From JAUPVN01 sp964423475 (GTDB lineage: Bacteria; Patescibacteriota; Saccharimonadia; Saccharimonadales; CAIOMD01), in assembly GCA_964423475.1 (NCBI GenBank), contig CAYRFD010000010.1, positions 1-27,729 on the forward strand: a stretch of DNA of 27,729 bases, in the 5' to 3' direction. The notes beneath the pieces are model-generated. The model was not told the origin of the DNA. It ran no database searches and saw nothing but the letters and a program-made list of their open reading frames with translations. Position 1 is the first letter of the stretch, and each line of letters starts with the position of its first letter. Below, in pieces: positions 6,790 to 13,345 of this stretch. The position numbers and the translations under genes were made by a program.

Positions 6790-8502
6790 CTAAATTACTT
6801 TAATATCTTGATTTTTATTTACGGTATCGTCATGTTTTACTACTATCTTACTAATTATTTCTGGGTGTAATTTTGCATTTTTATTATGTTTAGGTGTAGT
6901 ATCTGATTCGTTTGAGTTGGTGGGGATATGTAAATGATTTTTTGGTTTGTGCTCTATAGCGTTTAATCTGTCTTCAATAGTATCTGTTTCAGAAGTATTA
7001 ATGTCTTGTTGTTGGCTATAATCATCATTTTCTGGTTTGGAGTATAGGTTATATTTAGCATTATTGGTTTTGGCAGAGCTATCTTCTTTTAGCCCTCCGG
7101 CTAGTCTATTTAATTCATTGGCTAATGACATTAATTGTTGAGTAGCGGCTGAGAGCTGTTGACTTGATGAACTCTGCTGCTGGGTAGAGGCCGATAATTG
7201 TTGAGCACCTGAAGCATTTTGAATAGCAATAGAAGCTACAGAATCTAATGTTTGTGATATTTGTTGAATAGAGCTAGCCTGTAGCTGTAGTGTATCAGAG
7301 ATTTGCTGTATTTTAGTTGCTACATTATTTATTGAACCAACAGTTACCCCGATTCCGTTGGTGACACCGGTCACTATATCTTTTACTTTATCGGCAGCGT
7401 TTTTAGAGCCTTCTGCTAATTTTCTAACTTCATCGGCTACTACCGTAAAGCCTCTTCCTGCCTCACCAGCTCTTGCGGCTTCTATGGCAGCATTTAAAGC
7501 TAAAAGATTTGTTTGTTCTGATATGTCGGTTATTGTTGCTACTATAGACGAGACTTGTTCTGAACTATTACCTGTTTCTTGTGCAATTTCAGAAGATTTT
7601 ATAGCCGCGGCAGAAGCTTCTTGTGCAGAAGCAGACATTTGCTGTATAGCAGAAGCCATTTGAGAAACCGATGCTGAAATTTCTTCAGACTGCTTAGATT
7701 GTTGCATTGCACCACTGGCAACTTGTTGAGCAATAGAAGCATTCTTTTGAGCAGAAGATGAAGTTTGTTGTGAAGATTCTGTTAAAACTTCGGTTGCACC
7801 ATATATTTGTTTTACAGATTTATTTAATGCATTGTTTATAGATCTTGAAACAACTATAGCAATTATTACCCCAAATGTGATAATTGCTAAAGAAGATATT
7901 ATAATAATGGTATTACTCTTTTGCGCAGTGGCATAAGATTTTTTGAAATTTTGTTCTGCTTCTAGCTGTATTTCTTTGGCTCTTTTATCTAGTGTGTTTT
8001 CTAGTTTAGAGTAATTATTGTTATACTCTTTCATGTATTCACTTCCTAGATCAAAATCCTTTGCTAAATATGCAGTTTTAATATTTTGTAGTTCTTCTAA
8101 CATTTTATCTTTTTGAAGATAAGTTTGAGCCGCTTCCCCGTTAGAATCAAATGTTGATGAACTGCTAAAAATATCGTATCCTTTTTGATAATTATTTTTT
8201 GCGGTTTCTATTGATTGGTCAAGCTTGGTTAGATTATCTTGTATCTCATTATTATTATTTAGTAAAATTACGATTGCTAGTTCAGATAAAAGGCTATCTG
8301 CTGTAGAAAATTCACTTAGGCCTAGTTGCATAGAAGATATTCCTTCTATACCTTTTGATAATTGTTGGTCTTCTACTATTTTTGTATGTAAATTATTGAT
8401 ATTAAAATAAGCTATAAGACTAAATATAATAGAAATAACTATAATACTTGCAAAGCCCAAGCTAATTCTATTTTTTATTGATACTTTTGCAAAAATTTTC
8501 AT
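6790..8502 (-). CDS. mcp: Methyl-accepting chemotaxis receptor
   Basis: 570 aa, first gene of the operon. TM1 is at about 13-33 and TM2 at 197-218, bracketing a ~160-residue helical sensor region of four-helix-bundle type. A HAMP domain after TM2 is short or degenerate. The cytoplasmic coiled coil has the conserved tip at about 328-355 (DISEQTNLLALNAAIEAARA, then GEAGRGFTVVADEVRKLAEG). Flanking helices hold many Gln-Gln and Gln-Glu pairs among Ala/Ser, the pattern modified by CheD, CheB and CheR. A polar ~100-residue tail follows (470-570) and ends in DIKVI, not the CheR-docking pentapeptide. The ATG at 8502 follows CGGAG by five bases. The ligand cannot be inferred. Confidence 0.95.
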   Translation of the reverse strand: MKIFAKVSIKNRISLGFASIIVISIIFSLIAYFNINNLHTKIVEDQQLSKGIEGISSMQLGLSEFSTADSLLSELAIVILLNNNNEIQDNLTKLDQSIETAKNNYQKGYDIFSSSSTFDSNGEAAQTYLQKDKMLEELQNIKTAYLAKDFDLGSEYMKEYNNNYSKLENTLDKRAKEIQLEAEQNFKKSYATAQKSNTIIIISSLAIITFGVIIAIVVSRSINNALNKSVKQIYGATEVLTESSQQTSSSAQKNASIAQQVASGAMQQSKQSEEISASVSQMASAIQQMSASAQEASAAAIKSSEIAQETGNSSEQVSSIVATITDISEQTNLLALNAAIEAARAGEAGRGFTVVADEVRKLAEGSKNAADKVKDIVTGVTNGIGVTVGSINNVATKIQQISDTLQLQASSIQQISQTLDSVASIAIQNASGAQQLSASTQQQSSSSQQLSAATQQLMSLANELNRLAGGLKEDSSAKTNNAKYNLYSKPENDDYSQQQDINTSETDTIEDRLNAIEHKPKNHLHIPTNSNESDTTPKHNKNAKLHPEIISKIVVKHDDTVNKNQDIKVI

Positions 8503-8664
8503 TTAGACTCCGCATTCGGTTTTATAGTAGTAATGCTTATTATATTAAACTATTAGACTATCAAATTACAAATTATACTTAGTAAATACTTAATTGATAT
8601 TTATATTATTTATAAAGAAAAGAGGTTTTAATGGCTTTATTTATAAAAACTAATGTTTTATAAA
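8503..8664. other. AT-rich spacer between pth and the chemotaxis operon
   Basis: This 162-base spacer must hold the operon promoter. On the minus strand two TATAAT-like boxes are visible (around 8540 and 8570), but neither has a convincing -35 at the proper distance, so the promoter is unresolved. At 8640-8664, just after the pth stop, an AT-only inverted repeat could form a weak hairpin; it has no following T tract. The spacer is also where base composition changes. Confidence 0.4.
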
Positions 8665-9312
8665 TTATTCTAATATTATAGAGCGGGTTTCGTGAGATAA
8701 TTTGCCGCTGTAGGAAAGCTCGTCTATTACCAGTGAAGCCTCTGTAATAAGCGTAGGTAAATGCGTTTGTTCTTGTTTGCCAAATGGTGATAATACGAAT
8801 TTGCTAGTGTCGTCTTTTGGTACAAACTTGTTTTGTATACCAATACGAATACGCCCAAAATCTGGCCCGCAATGTTGTATAACAGATTTTATACCGTTAT
8901 GGCCGGCATCTTGGCCGCCAACGCGCATTCTTATTTGGCCAAATGAAATAGAAAGTTCGTCGTGAACAATAACTATATTTTCTAGTGGTATTTTATAAAA
9001 ATGAGCTATAGCCTGAACAGATTGGCCAGAATTATTCATATAAGTGCTTGGTTTAGCTAAAATTAGTTTGCTAGAACCTTTGCTAACAGTGGTAATTTGA
9101 GCTTGCAATTTGGCATCGGCAGAAAAAGCCGGTGAATTTTGAGTGTTAGCGTAATGGTCTATAACCATAAAACCAATGTTATGGCGGGTTTTAGCATATT
9201 TTGCATCTGGGTTGCCAAGGCCAACAATTAATAATGTATTGGTTGTGTCTAGGCTTAAGGTATAAGGCATCACTAGTTCATTAGCTAGTGGTTTTTTTAC
9301 AAAAAGCCCCAT
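8665..9312 (-). CDS. pth: Peptidyl-tRNA hydrolase
   Basis: 215 aa. The enzyme frees tRNA from prematurely released peptidyl-tRNA and is essential in most bacteria. Counting from the ATG at 9312, the catalytic set is complete: Asn34 in VGLGNP, His44 in KTRHNIGF, Asp118 in VHDELS, and Asn139 in GGQDAGHNG. The core normally begins within ten residues of the protein start, so the first 15-20 residues are an extension; ATG at 9267 is an alternative start, and neither has a clear Shine-Dalgarno site. It follows der by three bases and is probably cotranscribed and coupled to it. Confidence 0.95.
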   Translation of the reverse strand: MGLFVKKPLANELVMPYTLSLDTTNTLLIVGLGNPDAKYAKTRHNIGFMVIDHYANTQNSPAFSADAKLQAQITTVSKGSSKLILAKPSTYMNNSGQSVQAIAHFYKIPLENIVIVHDELSISFGQIRMRVGGQDAGHNGIKSVIQHCGPDFGRIRIGIQNKFVPKDDTSKFVLSPFGKQEQTHLPTLITEASLVIDELSYSGKLSHETRSIILE

Positions 9313-9315
9313 AGC

Positions 9316-10680
9316 TTATTTTTTTACCTTTTTATTTATGTAAACTCCATCTACTTTATGGCGATCTTCGTGCTTTTCTATAAAGTACATTTTAATAGCC
9401 GTGCCTTCAAAACCATAGCTTTTGCGTAGTTGTTTTTCTAAATAGCGTTTGTAGCTCCAGTGCAGTTGCTTGGTATGGGCCCCAAAAACTTTAAAAGATG
9501 GCGTAGAATCATCTGTTTGAACAATATAATTTAGCTTAGGATGCCTGTTTTTTAAGCCGGCTGGCGGGTGGGCATCTGCATTAAAGCGCAACCAACGGTT
9601 AAGTTCTGGTGTGGCTATTCTTTTGGCACGTTCTGCCATAATGCTTAGGGCTAAATCGTATAATTTTGTAACATTTTGGCCGGTTTGGGCACTGGTAAAA
9701 ATTAATGGCGCCCATGGTACAAAATCAAAATCGTGTTTAATGCGTGGCGCTAGGGCATCACGCGTGTAGGCATCTTTTTCTTCTAGGCTATCCCACTTGC
9801 TTATAACAAGCACTAAGCCCTTGCCTGCCTCTTTAACCATACCGGCAATTTTTTGGTCTAGCGCTACGCTAGTTTCGTTAACATCTATAAGTAAAAAGCA
9901 AACATCGGCTTGTTCTATGGCGGCCATGCTGCGTAGCACACTAAAATGCTCTACACCGCGTTCTACCCTGCCGCTACGTCTTATACCGGCGGTGTCTAGC
10001 AGTTCTAGCTCTACTTTTTGATACTTTATAACAGTGCGGTTAATATCGCGTGTGGTGCCGGCTTTATCTGCCACAATGGCTTGTTGCTTTTTGGCTAAAC
10101 TGTTAAAAAGCGTGCTTTTGCCAACGTTTGGGCGGCCAAGTAGTGCTATTTTTATGCGATCATCTGCCTCTTTTATGGTGGCTTTTGGCAATATTTCTTG
10201 CAAATATTCAATTAAATCGTACATGCCGGCTCTTTGAGTGGTGCTGGTGCCAAAAATTGTTTTTATTCCAAGCCTTTGCCAGCTTTCTAAGTTGTCGTGT
10301 GGCGCTTTATCTGTTTTGTTAACAATTAAAATTACCTCTTTTTTGCTTTTTAGGGCTAATTTGGCAATTTTGCGGTCTTCGTTTGTAATTTGAGTATCGG
10401 CACTTACTACTACTAATATTATATCGGCGGCGTCGGCTGCTTGGGTAATTTGCTCTTGAATAGTAAGTTCAAAATCGTCGTTTGCGTCTTTCATGCCGGC
10501 GGTGTCTACTAGCCAAAAATCGTGATCGCCAGCGCTGGCTTTGGCGGTAATACTATCGCGCGTGGTGCCGGCCTCTTTGGCAACTATAGCCTCTCGGTAG
10601 CCTAATATAACGTTAAATAGGCTACTTTTGCCCACATTTGCACGGCCAACAATGGCAACAATCGGTGTTTTCTTACTCAT
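9316..10680 (-). CDS. der: Ribosome-assembly GTPase Der (EngA)
   Basis: 454 aa from ATG at 10680, normal for Der, the tandem-GTPase that matures the 50S subunit. The first G domain has GRANVGKSSLFN, DTAGMKD and NKTDK. The second has GRPNVGKSTLFN, DTAGIRR and SKWDS. A KH-like domain occupies about the last 100 residues. A longer reading from TTG at 10710 is possible, but I reject it. An extended -10 box (10691-10699) lies within that extension, ten bases before the ATG, the first G domain conventionally begins a few residues after this ATG, and there is no Shine-Dalgarno sequence at either start. The transcript is probably leaderless or nearly so. GC is clearly higher than in the chemotaxis genes. 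Confidence 0.96.
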   Translation of the reverse strand: MSKKTPIVAIVGRANVGKSSLFNVILGYREAIVAKEAGTTRDSITAKASAGDHDFWLVDTAGMKDANDDFELTIQEQITQAADAADIILVVVSADTQITNEDRKIAKLALKSKKEVILIVNKTDKAPHDNLESWQRLGIKTIFGTSTTQRAGMYDLIEYLQEILPKATIKEADDRIKIALLGRPNVGKSTLFNSLAKKQQAIVADKAGTTRDINRTVIKYQKVELELLDTAGIRRSGRVERGVEHFSVLRSMAAIEQADVCFLLIDVNETSVALDQKIAGMVKEAGKGLVLVISKWDSLEEKDAYTRDALAPRIKHDFDFVPWAPLIFTSAQTGQNVTKLYDLALSIMAERAKRIATPELNRWLRFNADAHPPAGLKNRHPKLNYIVQTDDSTPSFKVFGAHTKQLHWSYKRYLEKQLRKSYGFEGTAIKMYFIEKHEDRHKVDGVYINKKVKK

Positions 10681-10690
10681 AATTGTAGTA

Positions 10691-10699
10691 ATTATATCA
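10691..10699 (-). promoter_or_regulatory. Extended -10 promoter element of der
   Basis: The minus strand reads TGATATAAT, a perfect TGnTATAAT extended -10, ten bases before the der ATG at 10680. No good -35 is seen. Transcription would begin 3-5 bases before the start codon. Confidence 0.6.
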
Positions 10700-10738
10700 T
10701 CAAAGGCCAATATATAAAAACATATCTAAATAATATAT

Positions 10739-10768
10739 TTGACAATATCTTATATTTTTTACTATAAT
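10739..10768 (+). promoter_or_regulatory. Consensus sigma70 promoter of the 10808 gene
   Basis: Perfect TTGACA (10739-10744) and perfect TATAAT (10763-10768) with an 18-base AT-rich spacer. Predicted start is near 10775, giving a ~33-nt leader. Confidence 0.8.
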
Positions 10769-10807
10769 ATATTAAATATTCTGGATTGATGTAAGTGAGT
10801 TATTTAA

Positions 10808-11266
10808 ATGAGCAGTGAAAAAATTAGTCCTAGTATAAAAAGAATTTGCACAGATTGTGGTATAGCTAAAATTATTTCTGAAGGTAAATGGCCAGAACTT
10901 GATGTAATAATGAATTATGTGGCTACGGAAACCGATAAAGCAAATCATTTTTTTGATCCTAATAATCCTCCTCAGTACACAACGTATATATACAGGATAG
11001 ATTTACCACCTATTATTGATTATCAGGGGATACCAGCTATAACTGGTATGGACTTGCTCGATGGCTTTAATAATTTATTTAAAATACGGCCAAGATTAAA
11101 CCTAGATAATGGTATTGCGGTTGGGCTTAATAGTATAGCTGAACGAGATAAATTACAACTAGTGTTAACAGTCATAGATTTTATCGGTAGAATTTTAGCT
11201 AAATATTATGAGACAAAAATAGCAAACGGTTGCAATGGTAGAGTAGATACTGTTACAGAAATTTAA
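10808..11266 (+). CDS. Hypothetical soluble protein, 152 aa
   Basis: I do not recognise a family. The protein has no signal peptide or membrane helix, a CTDC pair at 14-17 that might bind metal, a proline-rich middle (PNNPPQYTTYIYRIDLPPII, about 51-70) and a helical C-terminal half. The gene is the only plus-strand gene between der and the tRNA, is monocistronic and convergent with the nucleotidyltransferase gene, and is AT-rich. A weak GTGAG lies about ten bases before the ATG. A perfect consensus promoter suggests it is strongly expressed, which supports it being real. Confidence 0.7.
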   Translation: MSSEKISPSIKRICTDCGIAKIISEGKWPELDVIMNYVATETDKANHFFDPNNPPQYTTYIYRIDLPPIIDYQGIPAITGMDLLDGFNNLFKIRPRLNLDNGIAVGLNSIAERDKLQLVLTVIDFIGRILAKYYETKIANGCNGRVDTVTEI

Positions 11267-11333
11267 GAAGGGCGATGTCCTAGCGGCACGGTTTGTCCAA
11301 CTTTGGCAGATAAATTTGGTGTTAAAGTTGTAA

Positions 11334-11720
11334 TTAATTTGCCATAAGGCTGGATTTGTATTTGTGGGGTTTGTAGGGTGCTAGTTTTACAATTTTGTAG
11401 TTTTTAAGGATGTTTTTTACGGCTGGTGGAATAGTTTGGTCATAGCCAATGGCAATTATATCTGGCTTTAGTTTATTTATAATTGTATATTGCCCTGGCT
11501 CGTCTCCAAATACTGCCGTGTTTACATTTGGGGCATTTTTAACGGCGTTTAGGCGCACAGCCTGATTGGTGTGCACTTTGGGCTTTTTGTTGGCCATAAT
11601 AACGCTATCGCGCGCCACAACAACTGTTAAACTATCACCAAGTGCCCTTGCCTGCCTAAAATAATCTAAATGCCCCTCATGCAAAGGGTCAAACGAACCA
11701 AAAGCAACAACCGTATTCAT
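11334..11720 (-). CDS. Cytidylyltransferase/adenylyltransferase-family nucleotidyltransferase
   Basis: 128 aa, a single HIGH-superfamily nucleotidyltransferase domain. The nucleotide-binding signature FGSFDPLHEGH places His14 and His17 of the HxGH motif at the usual position, followed by VVVARD and, later, IAIGYDQ. Relatives include glycerol-3-phosphate cytidylyltransferase (TagD) and archaeal-type FAD synthase (RibL); the substrate cannot be decided from sequence. Its ATG shares an A with the TAA of the upstream gene (TAATG), so translation is coupled. The C-terminus lacks the RTxGISTT signature of TagD. An open -1 frame continues past the stop; see findings. Confidence 0.82.
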   Translation of the reverse strand: MNTVVAFGSFDPLHEGHLDYFRQARALGDSLTVVVARDSVIMANKKPKVHTNQAVRLNAVKNAPNVNTAVFGDEPGQYTIINKLKPDIIAIGYDQTIPPAVKNILKNYKIVKLAPYKPHKYKSSLMAN

Positions 11721-12511
11721 TATAAGACTTTAGTAACTTTTACTCTAACATTGGGTGTACTTAGCTGCTTTGGTTTAGAACTATTTGGGTCCATTAGCAT
11801 TTTAATACCTGTAGCTTGCATAGCTGCCTCTATTTCACTATAGCCTACTTCATGGCGCAGTAGACGGCTTCTTAGCTCAAGTTGGTACCTAGATTTCTCG
11901 CTTATTTCATCATCTGTAGGGTATTCGATTTCATCTAGTTGGGTTATAGCTGATATTAGGGCAATATTTCGATCTTTAGCAATTTCTAAGTTTAAATAAT
12001 TGCTTTGGGTTGCCTCATACCCTTCTTTGTTTAGGTAACCCACATGGCCCAACATTGTCAATAATGAGCGTTCCATGCTGTGTTGGATGACTGTTTCTTT
12101 AGCATCACTATCAGTGGCTGTACCACCATCATCGCCAGACAATGTAGTAAATAAACGTTGTTTAAAGTGTGTATAGTCGCCCCAAAGACTAACGGCTTTA
12201 TCTTTACGAACTAATAATCTATGTAGGTCTGTAGAGTGCGCATCAATACCACGCAACTCCGCAGTAGGGTTTATATCGTATTGTTGATAAAGAGCTATGA
12301 TTAATCTAGCGAGTTTTAGACTGATTTGCGCATCCCCTAGGACAGCTGCTTCTCCCCCTTGGCGTACTGTGTTAATACCTGAATTATGCTCTTCTGGGGT
12401 AATTGGTTTACCCGTTTTAATGTCAAAAACCGGAGCTGATCTATCTTCTCCATTTACGGGACCGGGACCAGTTGGTGTTGATACCTCAGCAAAGGACATA
12501 ATTTTTTGCAT
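11720..12511 (-). CDS. Hypothetical protein, 263 aa, coupled to the nucleotidyltransferase
   Basis: I do not recognise a family. The protein is soluble and acidic, with a Gly/Pro-rich start (TPTGPGPVNGEDRS near 12-25), then mostly helical sequence. No signal peptide, metal motif or nucleotide-binding motif stands out. The start is ATG at 12511 or ATG at 12499; neither has a Shine-Dalgarno site. A promoter-like pair lies upstream (12529-12558). Translational coupling with the following nucleotidyltransferase suggests a shared pathway, but nothing identifies it. Confidence 0.75.
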   Translation of the reverse strand: MQKIMSFAEVSTPTGPGPVNGEDRSAPVFDIKTGKPITPEEHNSGINTVRQGGEAAVLGDAQISLKLARLIIALYQQYDINPTAELRGIDAHSTDLHRLLVRKDKAVSLWGDYTHFKQRLFTTLSGDDGGTATDSDAKETVIQHSMERSLLTMLGHVGYLNKEGYEATQSNYLNLEIAKDRNIALISAITQLDEIEYPTDDEISEKSRYQLELRSRLLRHEVGYSEIEAAMQATGIKMLMDPNSSKPKQLSTPNVRVKVTKVL

Positions 12512-12528
12512 CTTGTATTATTTTTTGC

Positions 12529-12558
12529 CCCATACACTAATAATACACCCAATGTCAA
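12529..12558 (-). promoter_or_regulatory. Probable promoter of the 263-aa gene
   Basis: On the minus strand TTGACA (12553-12558) is followed after 18 bases by a weak TATGGG (12529-12534). The segment 12552-12567, which spans the -35 box and the ten bases before it, is identical to 496-511 in the RNA promoter. Confidence 0.45.
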
Positions 12559-12641
12559 CACTATTTTATAATTTATTTATACTAAGCCCCAGTTTACTTC
12601 ACACTTTAGTATTAAAAAATGGGTATATTTATGTGTAATTA

Positions 12642-13301
12642 CTAAGTATTATCTTGTAATTCAAGAAAAATTTGGTGTTTTGGTATTTCTGATAATTTGT
12701 ATGGTCCAAAATTTGTGCGTTTTAGCGTTGTTACTTTATAGTTTAGGGTGCTAAAAGTACGCCTAATTTGGCGGTTACGACCCTCTACCATTGTAACTAT
12801 CCAAGATTTATCAATTTTCTGTAATTTTAATTTGCTAATGCCATCATCTAACATTACACCTTTTAAAATATTGCTTTGGTCTTGTGGCAATAATGGTTTA
12901 TTTAGTGTAACTATGTAGCGTTTTTGTTTGGCGTAAGACGGATGAGTAAGTTTTTGGTGTAAGGCGCCGTTATTTGTTAATAGTAGCAAACCAGAGCTAT
13001 TTTTATCTAGCCTGCCAATTGGTTTAAGATTATGATATTTTTTTGGTAATAAATCATATATTGTAGCGCTACCCTGCCCATTACGTGAACAAACATAGCC
13101 CGTTGGTTTGTTTAATAAAATAGTCGTAAAAATAGGTAAAATAAGTTTTTTGTTATTTAGGGTTACAATATCTTGTTGTAATACATTGCTGCCGGGGTTA
13201 GCTTTTGTACTGTTTAAATATATTTGGCCTTTAGCAATAATATCGTCTGCTTTGCGGCGGCTTATACCGGTTGCTAGTGCAACGTATTTATTTATTCGCA
13301 T
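12642..13301 (-). CDS. RluB/RsuA-family rRNA pseudouridine synthase
   Basis: 219 aa. An S4 RNA-binding domain (1-45, INKYVALATGISRRKADDII) precedes the catalytic domain with IGRLDKNSSGLLLLTNNG, where Asp99 is the catalytic aspartate, and the later EGRNRQIRRTF motif. Such enzymes convert specific uridines of 23S or 16S rRNA to pseudouridine; the target site cannot be told. There is no Shine-Dalgarno site; a TATAGT box (13308-13313) lies six bases before the ATG, compatible with a leaderless mRNA. It is separated by 44 bases from the response-regulator gene upstream. Confidence 0.93.
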   Translation of the reverse strand: MRINKYVALATGISRRKADDIIAKGQIYLNSTKANPGSNVLQQDIVTLNNKKLILPIFTTILLNKPTGYVCSRNGQGSATIYDLLPKKYHNLKPIGRLDKNSSGLLLLTNNGALHQKLTHPSYAKQKRYIVTLNKPLLPQDQSNILKGVMLDDGISKLKLQKIDKSWIVTMVEGRNRQIRRTFSTLNYKVTTLKRTNFGPYKLSEIPKHQIFLELQDNT

Positions 13302-13345
13302 ATTAATACTATATAATATTTTATTATTTTTAGCTAATTTAGCAA

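Noticed and set aside
9270..9298. CACTAG/CTAGTG inverted repeat followed by a T run on the plus strand, resembling a terminator
   Set aside because: It lies inside the pth coding region start, on the strand with no gene pointing through it; likely chance from codon content.
10681..10710. Ten-residue N-terminal extension of Der from a TTG codon
   Set aside because: The extended -10 promoter box lies within it and the standard Der start matches the ATG at 10680.
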